From the NCBI GenBank assembly GCA_026004675.1, contig BPJP01000002.1, forward strand, positions 1 to 64,000: a DNA stretch of 64,000 nt, written 5' to 3'. The notes under the pieces are model-generated. The model did no database searches and had not been told where the DNA came from. It worked only from the letters and a program-made list of their open reading frames with translations. This document shows, piece by piece, positions 48,103 through 57,717 of this stretch. This DNA is from Gemmatales bacterium. Its GTDB lineage: Bacteria; Planctomycetota; Planctomycetia; Gemmatales; Gemmataceae. Positions within the stretch are counted from its first letter, which is position 1. The number at the start of each line of letters is the position of its first letter. The position numbers and the translations under genes were made by a program.

Positions 48103-50205
48103 TTGCAACGATCCGTTTTTTATAGACTCTTCGAAATGGCGTGGGACAAATCAGCGGCTCGGCCAGTCAGTTCGTGGCTGGCAACCATCACAGGGTTTCT
48201 TCTCTTCTCCCTGGCGCTGTTCTTGCTTTATTCCTATCGATCGTTCAGCGCTGTGGGACTGCTCCTCTCGCTCAGCACGTTGCTGCTGGTGGCCGCTTGG
48301 TTGACACGTCGCGGCTGGTTTCACCTGTTGGGTCCGGTGTTTTTTTATGAGATGATTCGCAACGCCCGGCGCCGCCGGTTTTTCGTCTACCGCTTTCTCT
48401 ATGTCGGCTTTCTGTTCCTCATCGTTTTCTGGTTATATCTCGGGTACATTGTTGGCCGACACCGCCCGATACGTGTCAATGAGATGGTGGAGATATCGTA
48501 CACGTTTTACATGTGGTTCATCGGCATCCAGTTCGCATGCGCCGTCTTGTTGACGCCGGCGTTTGTCGCCCCCGCAGTGACCGAGGAAAAAGTACGCCGC
48601 ACTCTTGATTACGTCCTCGCGACGGATTTGCGCGACATCGAGATCATTTTAGGCAAGTTTGCCGCTCGGCTTTTGAACCTCAGCATGCTGCTTCTGGCTG
48701 GCCTGCCCGTACTCAGCTGCCTGCAGTTTCTCGGCGGCATCGATCCCGAATTGCTGTTGTGTTCGTTCGCCTTTACTGGCTTGACCATGATCAGCATGAG
48801 CGCTTTTGCGATCCTTGCTTCCGTCTATGCTCGTCAAAGTTCCATTGCCCTCAGCTACACTTACCTGGGCTGGCTGTTGTACCTCCTATTTACCGGCTTG
48901 ACCTGGCTTTTCTTTGTACCGATCCCCTTGTTGGGTCCTACCCCAATCTCTGTCGTGGATTGGCTTGAGCCGTTGCCCGTCGCCGAGTTCGTGGAGTGGG
49001 CCAATGCCGGTAATACGATTTCGGTCGTGGTTCGATTACTCAACCACCTGGACAGCGGCGGGTCGCTCGATGCTGTCCTGCCGGGTTACTTGCGCGACTA
49101 TGCCATAACGCATTTATCATTCGCGTTTGTCTGTCTGGTCTGGGCGACACATCGGCTTCGCCGGGTCTACGTCAAGGAAAAAGAGACTCCGGTGCGCGAA
49201 AAAACACCTTCGAGATGGAGCCATTGGAGCTGGCGTCCGCAGATCGGCAACACGCCGATGTTGTGGAAGGAATTGTTCTGCGTTGGTAAAAAGGGAACGA
49301 TTGCGGGCGCGATCCTTCATACGATCGTCGTTTTAACGAGCTTTGTACCGGTCGTCTTGATTTTCGACAGTTATCGGCAGTCGTCGATGTGGGGAACCCC
49401 CCGATTCATTGAAGATATCAACGTCTGGCTCCGCATATCAGGGCCGACGGTGTCGACGTTTCTGCTGATATCCGTGAGCGTTCGCGCCGCGGGTTCGATC
49501 ACCGGCGAACGGGAGCGGGAAACCCTCGACACCTTGTTGACGACACCTCTTGACAGCAATTCCATTCTGTTCGCCAAGATCGTCGGCGCGGTGGCCAGTG
49601 TCCGTTGGTGGTGGCTGTGGCTGGCCGCAATCGGCTGGGTGGGGCTTGTTACGGGAGCCTTAAGCCCGTTTGCTGTGCCGCTCTTGGTTGCTGCCTGGTT
49701 CATTTATGCCTTTGTGGTGGCCGAAATCGGGGTTCTCTTCTCCATAATGATGTCATCGACGTTGAAAGCCACCTTGGCGACGTTAGCCGTCGTGATTCTC
49801 GCGGTAGGCGGGCATTGGGCATTGATGGGAATGTGCTGTTATTTTCCTTTAGCCATCATCGGCACATTTACACGCGATATGGAGACGTTGATCTACTTCG
49901 AAGGCGGCCAGACCCCGCCATTCGTCTTGGGGATGTTCGCTTTTTCGACCATTGAACTCGCGCAGTTTCTTTCGGGCAGGGTTTCTCACGACTTCCGTGA
50001 GGCCTTTTTTTATTGTTTGCTCGGCGTTGCCATCTGGACGACCGCAGGGGCTTGTCTTTGGAGGTATGTCAATAATCGATTCGCCCAGATGACCCAGCGA
50101 ACCAGTCAAGATTCGCTTCAACGATCTTTCGGGGATGCCGGAGAAGAGGAAAGGGACGCGGCTCCGGAGTCCGCTGGGGAAGACCTCGACTTGAAATCCG
50201 GCTGA
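48103..50205 (+). CDS. ABC-2 type permease-like polytopic membrane protein
   Basis: A 700-residue protein with about 13 hydrophobic stretches arranged in two ABC-2-like halves. Each half has the phrase typical of such permeases: PAVTEEKVRRTLDYVLATDL and GSITGERERETLDTLLTTPL. Large planctomycete proteins of this kind usually work with a separate ATPase; none is adjacent here. The frame opens at TTG 48103; ATG 48136 is the alternative. The C-terminal 29 codons overlap the convergent ORF. Confidence 0.78.
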   Translation: MQRSVFYRLFEMAWDKSAARPVSSWLATITGFLLFSLALFLLYSYRSFSAVGLLLSLSTLLLVAAWLTRRGWFHLLGPVFFYEMIRNARRRRFFVYRFLYVGFLFLIVFWLYLGYIVGRHRPIRVNEMVEISYTFYMWFIGIQFACAVLLTPAFVAPAVTEEKVRRTLDYVLATDLRDIEIILGKFAARLLNLSMLLLAGLPVLSCLQFLGGIDPELLLCSFAFTGLTMISMSAFAILASVYARQSSIALSYTYLGWLLYLLFTGLTWLFFVPIPLLGPTPISVVDWLEPLPVAEFVEWANAGNTISVVVRLLNHLDSGGSLDAVLPGYLRDYAITHLSFAFVCLVWATHRLRRVYVKEKETPVREKTPSRWSHWSWRPQIGNTPMLWKELFCVGKKGTIAGAILHTIVVLTSFVPVVLIFDSYRQSSMWGTPRFIEDINVWLRISGPTVSTFLLISVSVRAAGSITGERERETLDTLLTTPLDSNSILFAKIVGAVASVRWWWLWLAAIGWVGLVTGALSPFAVPLLVAAWFIYAFVVAEIGVLFSIMMSSTLKATLATLAVVILAVGGHWALMGMCCYFPLAIIGTFTRDMETLIYFEGGQTPPFVLGMFAFSTIELAQFLSGRVSHDFREAFFYCLLGVAIWTTAGACLWRYVNNRFAQMTQRTSQDSLQRSFGDAGEEERDAAPESAGEDLDLKSG

Positions 50206-50867
50206 AAGAACACCCGGCGAACGTCATCCCAGGCGAAGGTAATGCGCTCTGGCGGATCGCGCTCGATGACGCCGATCTCGTCCAGAATGCCTTCAAGGAA
50301 ATTGACCTTAGCCAGGATTTCCACGTGTGCGAAATCTCCTCGTGATTGAAGAACGAGGCTTTCCAGCACTTCTCGCCGCGCGAGTGCCCAGAGCGAAAAA
50401 GGGTCTGTCACGGGCACGCCAAACACGAGGCTCAGTAAGAAACGGCGAAAGTCGAACCGTGGCACGATCGGCATCTTGGTGTGTGTCGTTCGAATGCCTG
50501 TCACCAGGTCGGCGTGATCGATTCGGCGAAGCAGTTGCTTGAGGTTTTCTGGCGGTTTCGCTGGCGAGCAGCGCGTGTAGCAGACAAGAGGGTTGCGAGC
50601 GAGTGGCAAGCAGGCAGCTAGTGCGGCACCGAAACCGAGCGACTGTGGAGGAGACACTGGGCAAGCTCGGCTCGCCGATGAGGTCAACGACTCCACGGAT
50701 TGCCGGGCTTCGCTGGCAACGAGCAACTCATAATCCCAGCCGGAGCCGTTCAAGAAAGCCACCCAGTTGCCGAACGTCGATTGCACGGCGGAACCGCAGG
50801 TCGGAACAGTCAGAATGATGCTGATGGGGGCGGGTGTAATCTTTGGTCTCGATGGCGTGGAAATCAT
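50118..50867 (-). CDS. GT2-like glycosyltransferase family protein
   Basis: A 249-residue protein. ISIILTVPTCGSAVQSTF resembles the first strand of GT2 enzymes, and SLGFGAALAACLPLARNPLV, HADLVTGIRTTHTKMP and RGDFAHVEILAKVNFLEG match the central and late motifs of dolichol-phosphate-mannose-synthase-like proteins. A clear DxD is lacking. It overlaps the end of the GT39 ORF on the same strand by 140 bases and, head-on, the end of the ABC-2 ORF by 88 bases, so one or more ends are probably wrong. Confidence 0.6.
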   Translation of the reverse strand: MISTPSRPKITPAPISIILTVPTCGSAVQSTFGNWVAFLNGSGWDYELLVASEARQSVESLTSSASRACPVSPPQSLGFGAALAACLPLARNPLVCYTRCSPAKPPENLKQLLRRIDHADLVTGIRTTHTKMPIVPRFDFRRFLLSLVFGVPVTDPFSLWALARREVLESLVLQSRGDFAHVEILAKVNFLEGILDEIGVIERDPPERITFAWDDVRRVFFQPDFKSRSSPADSGAASLSSSPASPKDR

Positions 50868-52434
50868 GTCCGCAGGCTTTCTCGCGGGGTGTCGTCTCAG
50901 GCGTTTGTCGAGCGGGTGGCACAGTTCGCATTAGAACGAAACACCGATCCTGCTTGTGGCCGATAATTTCTTCATTCGTCGCGATGAATTCAAGCCGTCC
51001 TTGGAAAATGTGTTCGCGCCACCTTGCCGCACAATTGGGCGGCATGATGATCAACTTCGAACCGGGCCGACCCGACCAGGTATCGATGTTCTCCCATTCC
51101 AGAATGGTGTTCAAGGGGGCACCCAGGTAAAAGGCCAGATCATGTGCTTCAACGCGGAAAAAGATGACCAGTTCCGGCCTGGGAGCGAGTTGGCGGATAA
51201 ACTCGGCGAAGCGCCGTTGTTCTCGTGCCGCGTCCACAGCCGGTAGAAAGCTTCCCAGATAGACCACCCAACCTGTGACAGTCAATGCAACGATTACTGA
51301 AAAGCCAGCCATCAGCCGGCGCCTTGCTAGTAGACTCCGGCAACTCAGCAGCCAGTGTTCCAGATGACCGCCGACAAACACCGCAATGCTTGGATAGGCC
51401 GGCAAAAGATAATCGGCTCGCTTGAAACTAAAACACGACAGAAGAACAACCACTGTTGCCGACCAGACCAACCCGAACGATTCTTCAAACGTTGCCGGCT
51501 TTGGTTGGTGGCGGAAATGTCGCCACAAGACGACGAACAGCACGAAACTCCACGGCAGGAGATCGATGACCAGCCGCGGCAGGTAATACCAGAAAGGGTA
51601 CGAATCCAAAGATTCGGATGTTCCCAGCGCCCGGGCGAAATGGTGATGCCAGATGAAACGGCGCAGAAACTCCCCATGCGTTTGTTGATTGGCGAAATAG
51701 AACCAAGGGACCGTCAAGGCGACAAGCAGGAGAACCCCCCAGATCAGAGACAAAAAGAATCGGGGGCGAATGGCTGGCTGTAGTTCCTGCCGTCTTGTGC
51801 ACACCAACCAGACCAGGCGAACAGCTGCTGGTAACACGAACCCAATCGGTCCTTTCAACAGGACGGCACATGCTACAGCGAGGTAGGCTGAAAGGTACCA
51901 CGGCCAGGATCGGCGACTGCGATCGCCTTCGCAAAACGCGACCAAAGCGTAACTGATGGCCAACGTCAACGGCATGTCGATCCGGCCGGTGCGGGCCATC
52001 CAGGTAAAGTGGACCATGGTGGCGAGAACCAGTGAGGCAAGGAGGCCAGCGATCGGCCGCCCACTGCGGAGAAAAAAGAAAAAGACCAGAAGGACGCACC
52101 CCAAGGCGGCACACGCAGCGGGCAGGCGAACCGACCAGGCATCCACTCTTGTCTGCCGAAACCAGGTCACAGCGGCCACGAGCCAATAATAGAGAGGCGG
52201 TTTCTGCATCTCGAGGTGGTAATCGAAGCGGCGCGGCACCAGCCATTCCCCACGATCGAGGATGTTTTGCGCATTCTGTGCCGCTCTCCCTTCGTGGCTG
52301 CTCCACAAAGCACGGTCGCCGAGTTGATAGAAAAAGAGCGGAATGGTCAGAGCCACGACGAGAACCAATCCCATCGGCCACGACCGAAGAAATGTTGCGG
52401 CTTTTTTTGCGAAAGGGTCCATCAAAGTCGGCAA
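50728..52434 (-). CDS. Family 39 (ArnT-like) membrane glycosyltransferase
   Basis: A membrane transferase of up to 568 residues with about 12 spans. The catalytic acidic motif lies early (GDRALWSSHEGRAAQNAQNI), then YHLEMQKPPLYYWLVAAV and WMARTGRIDMPLTLA, as in ArnT/PMT relatives using polyprenyl-phosphate sugars. The last 40 residues look like out-of-frame reading of the next gene, so the true end is probably near 50865, where the next gene's ATG overlaps a TGA in another frame. ATG 52434 or 52422 is the start. Confidence 0.82.
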   Translation of the reverse strand: MPTLMDPFAKKAATFLRSWPMGLVLVVALTIPLFFYQLGDRALWSSHEGRAAQNAQNILDRGEWLVPRRFDYHLEMQKPPLYYWLVAAVTWFRQTRVDAWSVRLPAACAALGCVLLVFFFFLRSGRPIAGLLASLVLATMVHFTWMARTGRIDMPLTLAISYALVAFCEGDRSRRSWPWYLSAYLAVACAVLLKGPIGFVLPAAVRLVWLVCTRRQELQPAIRPRFFLSLIWGVLLLVALTVPWFYFANQQTHGEFLRRFIWHHHFARALGTSESLDSYPFWYYLPRLVIDLLPWSFVLFVVLWRHFRHQPKPATFEESFGLVWSATVVVLLSCFSFKRADYLLPAYPSIAVFVGGHLEHWLLSCRSLLARRRLMAGFSVIVALTVTGWVVYLGSFLPAVDAAREQRRFAEFIRQLAPRPELVIFFRVEAHDLAFYLGAPLNTILEWENIDTWSGRPGSKLIIMPPNCAARWREHIFQGRLEFIATNEEIIGHKQDRCFVLMRTVPPARQTPETTPREKACGHDFHAIETKDYTRPHQHHSDCSDLRFRRAIDVRQLGGFLERLRLGL

Positions 52435-52452
52435 CGTTTTTCTGTCTGGTTT

Positions 52453-54474
52453 TCAGGCACACTGTCTTTGGAAGTGCGCTTCATGAAGCCGCTGGTAAAC
52501 GGGACAAGACTGCAACAATTCATGGTGTTTGCCGACCGCTTCCACCCGCCCTCGTTCCAGCACTACGATGCAATCGGCGATTTCCAGGGTGTTGAGCCGG
52601 TGGGTAATCACGATGGTCGTCCTGCCGCGCATGAATTCACGCAAAGCACGGTGGATCAGCACCTCGCTTTCGGCATCGATTTGGCTGGTGAATTCGTCGA
52701 GGATGAAGATGGCCGGGTCGTGAAGGATGGCTCGAGCCAAAGCGATGCGCTGCTTTTGGCCTCCTGATAACTTCGACCCTGCCTCCCCGATGCGTGTTTC
52801 GTAACCGTCGGGGAGTTTGCTGATGAAATCGTGGGCAAAAGCCTGTTTGGCGGCGGCAATGATGTCGTCCTTCGGCGCATGTCGGCGACCGTAGGCGATG
52901 TTGTTGTAGATCGTGTCGTCGAACAGCACCGTTTCCTGCGTCACGATGCCAACTTGCTTGCGCAGGCTGCGGAGGTTCACCTCGCGGATGTCTTGTCCAT
53001 CGATGAGGATCGTGCCGTGATCGGGGTCGTAAAAGCGCGGGATCAACCCGACAAGCGTTGTTTTGCCACAGCCATTCTTGCCGACAAATGCCACGGTTTG
53101 GCCGAATTCCAGCCGAAGATGGACATTGGTGAGAATCGGCCTCCCCGGCTCATATGAAAAACAGACATCGCGGAATTCGATGCTGTCGTGATGTCGATTC
53201 AAACGGGGCGCGTAGCTGTTGGATTGGACGATCGGTTGGCGATCGAGACTTTGAAAGATTCGGTCGGCAGCGGCGGCTCCCGATTGGATTCGCGTATAAA
53301 CGCTCGACAACTTGCGGACGGGGTCAGCAATGGCCGCCAACAAGGCATAGAGCTGGAGCAGGGCTTCCGGCTCCAGAGGTTGCGACGTCATGCGCATGCC
53401 GAACAAGTGAGTCTTGTGTTCGAGAACGAGATAAGCACCCGCGAGCAAGGCCGTGGCCACTGCCACGACGCCCAGCCACTCCACGATCGGCCCTGCCATC
53501 GCGTCGATGTGCACCACTTGCATCGCCCGATAATAATAATCGCGCGTCGCTGTCCGAAACCGGCGGCGTTCATAAGGCTCCCGGGCAAAAGCCTTGACGA
53601 CGCGAATGCCAAGGAAGGTTTCTTGCAATATCTTGTAGATGTTCGACATCCTTTCGAGCAATCGGCGAGTTGCCCGCTTCATCAATTGCCCCACTCGCGT
53701 CAGGATGTAAAGCGCCACTGGTACCAGCACGAGGAACATCAGCGTCAATTGCCAACTGATATACAAGGCGAGAATGATGCAGCCGAATGCCTTGAGCGGC
53801 TCGGCAATCACCTTGCCGAACAGTGTTTTCAAGCCGGCTGCCAAAAGCTCCATGTCATTCGTGAAACGCGCCATCAAATCGTGGGTCCCCTGCTGATTGA
53901 AATTGGTGACATCCAGGTGGATGGTGTTCCGGAAAAAGCGATTCCGCAAATCGAACAGCGACAGGTTGACCACACTGCCAACGAGAGCTTCCTGGCCGAA
54001 CTGGAAGAATCCTTTGATCGCTACCGCCAATGCCACCATGCCGATGACATAGGCCAAAGTCTGGAAGGGATCATCGGGCAGGAACTGATCGATGTATTTT
54101 TTGGCAAGTTGATAATAGTAGAGGTTGTTGCGCGCCGATTCCAAACGCCCTTCGAGTTTTGCCAATGCCCCCGTGAGTTTGCGATAGAGCTGGTCGTGAA
54201 TGGGGCTCGGAGGCTTCTGCTTCAACTCGCGTAAACGGTTATTGTGAAGGTCGATGTTAGCGTTCAGTTCGTCGATACTCTTTTGCGTCTGCTCGATTTT
54301 CCCATCTACCCATTGTTGCAAGCTCTGCTCGCTTCCCAGAATCTTCAAGACTGGATAAATTGCTGTAAAATTCAGACTCCAAAAGACAGCCGCCCACACG
54401 GCACAGATGATGGACAGAAACAGCCGCCCACGGTAAGGCCAGGCGTAGCGCAGTGCTCTGAGAAAATTTTTCAT
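52453..54474 (-). CDS. MsbA-like ABC exporter (fused membrane and ATPase domains)
   Basis: A 673-residue half-transporter. The membrane domain (1-420) has an extra charged coiled-coil between spans 1 and 2 (about residues 60-120, QKSIDELNANIDLHNNRLRE). The ATPase has Walker A AFVGKNGCGKTTL, signature SKLSGGQKQRIALARAI and Walker B IFILDEFTSQIDAESEV, where DEATSALD is usual. Likely exports a lipid-linked sugar or polysaccharide, given the neighbours; that is inference. Confidence 0.92.
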   Translation of the reverse strand: MKNFLRALRYAWPYRGRLFLSIICAVWAAVFWSLNFTAIYPVLKILGSEQSLQQWVDGKIEQTQKSIDELNANIDLHNNRLRELKQKPPSPIHDQLYRKLTGALAKLEGRLESARNNLYYYQLAKKYIDQFLPDDPFQTLAYVIGMVALAVAIKGFFQFGQEALVGSVVNLSLFDLRNRFFRNTIHLDVTNFNQQGTHDLMARFTNDMELLAAGLKTLFGKVIAEPLKAFGCIILALYISWQLTLMFLVLVPVALYILTRVGQLMKRATRRLLERMSNIYKILQETFLGIRVVKAFAREPYERRRFRTATRDYYYRAMQVVHIDAMAGPIVEWLGVVAVATALLAGAYLVLEHKTHLFGMRMTSQPLEPEALLQLYALLAAIADPVRKLSSVYTRIQSGAAAADRIFQSLDRQPIVQSNSYAPRLNRHHDSIEFRDVCFSYEPGRPILTNVHLRLEFGQTVAFVGKNGCGKTTLVGLIPRFYDPDHGTILIDGQDIREVNLRSLRKQVGIVTQETVLFDDTIYNNIAYGRRHAPKDDIIAAAKQAFAHDFISKLPDGYETRIGEAGSKLSGGQKQRIALARAILHDPAIFILDEFTSQIDAESEVLIHRALREFMRGRTTIVITHRLNTLEIADCIVVLERGRVEAVGKHHELLQSCPVYQRLHEAHFQRQCA

Positions 54475-54660
54475 GCCGGCATGCCCATGTTGAATCCAGG
54501 TCCAGGCCGAGAGGAATCAGGTAGGCAAGAAATGCTGCGTCAACAGGATGAAGCGACGTTGTATCAGAATCGTTAAACCGGCTCAAGACCGCATGTGCTT
54601 TTGCCATGAAAGCGTGAAAGCGCTTTGGTTCCCCCGAACCGACGGCGAATCGGAACGAAC

Positions 54661-55185
54661 TTAATCCAGGCGAAAAGGGCTATCTGGATCGTCCTCGTGA
54701 CGGATCTCGTCGACAGGTTGCCGTTTCCCTTCTCCCCGGTAGAGCCGATTCGGGCAGTTGAAAACCCAACCACTTTCCGTGCCGATGTTCTTGTAGGCGT
54801 GGACCACGCCGGGGGGCACGATCAAGGCGGCCGGTCTGTCCGCGCCGACGATTTCCGCCTGAAACGCTCCAAAGGTGGGCGAGTCCGGACGATTATCCCA
54901 CAGGTAAACCTTGAAATTCGACGGCCCGACGAAACAGAAATAATCGGTCTGATCGACGTGTTCGTGCGGACCACGCGCGATGCCCGCTTTTGTCATGGAA
55001 ACATAAGCCATTCTGGGGTGTAATTCGGCAGGGCATTCATCATGACGAAACAGTTCGCACAACCATCCCCGATGGTCATGGAAGAGTTGCAGCGGTTTCC
55101 AGACCACGCCGGCGATGATCTCCGGAATGAAGGCATGCTCGCGTCCGTTCTGGCAGGTCGTCGAACTGGCAGGTTGTGACGACAT
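54661..55185 (-). CDS. dTDP-4-dehydrorhamnose 3,5-epimerase-like cupin
   Basis: A 174-residue RmlC-like protein. HDHRGWLCELFRHDECPAEL, SMTKAGIARGPHEHVDQTDY (with the metal/active-site histidines) and ALIVPPGVVHAYKNIGTESG are family motifs. AAGGAGG precedes ATG 55185. It is the last sugar-modifying gene of the minus-strand cluster. It could epimerise a nucleotide sugar or, as in capsular relatives, serve a FucNAc/QuiNAc-type pathway. Confidence 0.82.
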   Translation of the reverse strand: MSSQPASSTTCQNGREHAFIPEIIAGVVWKPLQLFHDHRGWLCELFRHDECPAELHPRMAYVSMTKAGIARGPHEHVDQTDYFCFVGPSNFKVYLWDNRPDSPTFGAFQAEIVGADRPAALIVPPGVVHAYKNIGTESGWVFNCPNRLYRGEGKRQPVDEIRHEDDPDSPFRLD

Positions 55186-55306
55186 AAATCCTCCTTGATC
55201 CTTGCCTTGAAACCAGGTACATCGTACGCCCTGCCGCTCATAAGAGCAATCCGAACCGGCCGAATCGGTCCAGCGCCAGGGATCGAAAGGAGGCGACGAC
55301 GGCTGG

Positions 55307-56398
55307 CTACATCCGTTGCGCCTGGTGATAGCTGAGCACAATATTCACCACGGTATCGCTGACGTTTTCAACGAGGTATTCGGACGGGGCGGCTACTTTG
55401 CCCGGCCGCTTCAAGGCTTTTCGTACACAAGCCGACAGGACCTCAGGCTCAGCACCGCTGAGAATGTTGCTGCCACATTCGACCGTCTCGGGCCGTTCCG
55501 TGACATCGCGAATCGTCACGTTGGGAACATTGAAAATGGCACATTCTTCTTGCACTGTGCCGCTGTCAGTGAGAACGCAATGTGCCTTGCGCTCGAGCAT
55601 GATGAAATCGAAAAACGAAAATGGTTCCAGGTAGCGCAGCTCCGGGTTATCGGGTTGGACGCCAAGTTCCTCCAGGCGGGCTCGCGTTCGCGGATGCGTG
55701 CTGATGATAACGGGCTCGTTGTACTCGCGCTGCAGCCAATCCAGACCGCTGACCAGTTTGTTTAATCGATCCGGCACATCGACGTTTTCCGCGCGGTGCA
55801 TCGTCACCAGAAAAAATTTCCCCTCCGTCAACCCCAGGCGGTCGAGGATTTCCGATTGAGCGATTTGTTCTTCGTGAACGCGGATGACTTCGTAAATCGG
55901 ATTGCCCGTCACGAAGACGCGATAGCTGGGAATGCCTTCGCGAAGCAGGTTCTGGCGACTGCGCTCCGTATAGGGCATCAGGATATCGCTGCAGTGATCG
56001 ATGATTCGGCGATTGACCTCTTCTGGGACCCGGTCATCGTAGCAACGGTTCCCGGCTTCCATGTGATAGACGGGAATCGCCAACCGTTTGGCGATAATGG
56101 CCGACAGTGCGCTGTTGGTATCCCCCAGAAGCAAGAGGCGATCCGGCCGCAGGCGCCTCATCAGATCCTCGCTCGCTGACAACAATGTCGCCAGTTGCTG
56201 CCCCAGCGTGCCTTTGGCTCCAAGATAATGGTCCGGCTCGCGAACCCCCAATTGCTCGAAAAACACGTCCTTCAAGTTGAAGTCGAAATTCTGCCCAGTG
56301 TGGACGATTGTGTGCTGGCAAAGGGAGTCAAGTTTCTTGATCACTTGGCTTAGCCGAATGATTTCCGGCCGCGTTCCAAGTATCGTCATGATGTGCAT
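55307..56398 (-). CDS. fnlC: UDP-GlcNAc 2-epimerase-like enzyme (WecB/FnlC type)
   Basis: A 363-residue non-hydrolysing epimerase. TILGTRPEIIRLSQVIKKL, VHTGQNFD, LLLGDTNSALSAI, YHMEAGNRCYDDRVPEEVNR and CVLTDSGTVQEECAIFNVP are diagnostic. With the FnlA- and FnlB-like genes next to it, it best fits the last step of UDP-N-acetyl-L-fucosamine synthesis; a plain WecB role (UDP-ManNAc) is the alternative. The upstream gap holds two palindromes. Confidence 0.92.
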   Translation of the reverse strand: MHIMTILGTRPEIIRLSQVIKKLDSLCQHTIVHTGQNFDFNLKDVFFEQLGVREPDHYLGAKGTLGQQLATLLSASEDLMRRLRPDRLLLLGDTNSALSAIIAKRLAIPVYHMEAGNRCYDDRVPEEVNRRIIDHCSDILMPYTERSRQNLLREGIPSYRVFVTGNPIYEVIRVHEEQIAQSEILDRLGLTEGKFFLVTMHRAENVDVPDRLNKLVSGLDWLQREYNEPVIISTHPRTRARLEELGVQPDNPELRYLEPFSFFDFIMLERKAHCVLTDSGTVQEECAIFNVPNVTIRDVTERPETVECGSNILSGAEPEVLSACVRKALKRPGKVAAPSEYLVENVSDTVVNIVLSYHQAQRM

Positions 56399-56442
56399 GG
56401 AAAACTCCCTGCCCTATCGGCTCGTTCCGAACCTTGCTATCA

Positions 56443-56510
56443 CCGTTGGTTGACGGCGTTCATGCCACCCTCACGACACGACTGCCGCCAAAATCACCGT
56501 TTGTTGACGG
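56443..56510. repeat. Two more copies of the 31.2-kb palindrome family
   Basis: CCGTTGGTTGACGG (56443-56456) and CCGTTTGTTGACGG (56497-56510) are, on the minus strand, CCGTCAACCAACGG and CCGTCAACAAACGG: the same 14-bp pattern as the array at 31235, varying only at positions 9-10. They start 54 bases apart (about five turns) and lie 45-112 bases upstream of the fnlC-like start. Confidence 0.75.
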
Positions 56511-56582
56511 ATTGTGGAAAAATAAACAACTTGGAAAAGACGAGCCAACTGGCGAATCTGAGCCCGCGTCCGCCAGGAGGCA

Positions 56583-57641
56583 TTACGCGGCCATCTCCTC
56601 TCCAAGACCGAACTCGCTTTCCACGAGAAGGTTGTACTTTTTCAAAAGCGCATGCAGTTCGACCTTGGACATTACATTGTCGGCTGACGAATACTCTGTC
56701 GTGAGTGCGGGACCTTCGGCAGAATCATCCTTCAGTTCCGGCAGAATCGGCTTGATCGCGTAATAGTTGCCTCGCTCGACGGTTCGACTGGCTTCTTCCT
56801 CCGAAACCAGGATTTCGTGCACTTTCTCCCCTGGCCGGATCCCCACGATCTTGGTTTCGATTCGGCGATTGCCGATGAGCACGTCGGCAATATCCACCAC
56901 CCTGGCTGACGGCACCCTTGGAATGTATGTTTCGCCTCGTTTGGCATGTTTGACGGCAGCGAAAATCGTGTTCACCGCGTCTTCCAGACTCAACAAGAAA
57001 CGTGTCATCTCGGGAGTGGTGATCGTCACCGGTCCACCTTGGCGAATCTGCTCATGAAACAGCGGTACGACCGAACCGCGGGAGGCCAGGACATTGCCGT
57101 AGCGGACGCAGATGATACGGGTGTTCGGACAATCAAGGTTGGCCCGCAAGAAGATCCTTTCCTGGATCGCCTTGGTCATACCCATGACGTTGACCGGCTT
57201 GCAGGCTTTGTCGGTGGAGACTCCCACCAGGATTTCGACAGGCAACTTGTGCTCTTCGATAGCCCGAACGATGTTCTTCGGACCGACGATGTTGGTTTGC
57301 ACTGCCTGGTAGGGGAAGTATTCGCAGGCTGGCACTTGTTTGAGAGCGGCGGCATTGAACACGACGTCCGCCCCTTTGATCGCTCCCGCAACCGAATGAA
57401 AATCGCGCACGTCGCCGATACGGAATTCGAGAAGGTTTTGAAAGTTGCGGTAAATCACTTCATCGGTAGCCGCTTTCAGCCTCTGGTACGAGAGACGCAT
57501 GGCATGTTGCTTGGCTTCGTCGCGAGAAAAGACGATGATCTTTTTCGGCTGGCCCATCTCCCCCGCCAGCAGGCGCCGCACAAGCACTTTGCCGAGCGAA
57601 CCTGTTCCGCCGGTGACGACAATGGTTTTCCCAGTCAGCAT
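56583..57641 (-). CDS. fnlA: UDP-GlcNAc 4,6-dehydratase/5-epimerase-like (FnlA/WbjB/CapD type)
   Basis: A 352-residue short-chain dehydrogenase-type enzyme. TIVVTGGTGSLGKVLVRRLL binds NAD(P); IIVFSRDEAKQHAMR is typical of the WbjB/CapE group; then come FNAAALKQVPACEYFPY and VEILVGVSTDKACKPVNVMG. AGGAGAGG precedes ATG 57641. In the UDP-L-FucNAc route FnlA makes the 4-keto sugar that FnlB reduces and FnlC epimerises. It lies between the FnlB-like and FnlC-like genes. Confidence 0.9.
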   Translation of the reverse strand: MLTGKTIVVTGGTGSLGKVLVRRLLAGEMGQPKKIIVFSRDEAKQHAMRLSYQRLKAATDEVIYRNFQNLLEFRIGDVRDFHSVAGAIKGADVVFNAAALKQVPACEYFPYQAVQTNIVGPKNIVRAIEEHKLPVEILVGVSTDKACKPVNVMGMTKAIQERIFLRANLDCPNTRIICVRYGNVLASRGSVVPLFHEQIRQGGPVTITTPEMTRFLLSLEDAVNTIFAAVKHAKRGETYIPRVPSARVVDIADVLIGNRRIETKIVGIRPGEKVHEILVSEEEASRTVERGNYYAIKPILPELKDDSAEGPALTTEYSSADNVMSKVELHALLKKYNLLVESEFGLGEEMAA

Positions 57642-57717
57642 GGACCTCTCCTTGTTTCCGGGGTATGAGCTATTGAAACAAACGCTATCACCGGCAGGCG
57701 CCGGCGTCGGCTCTGCA

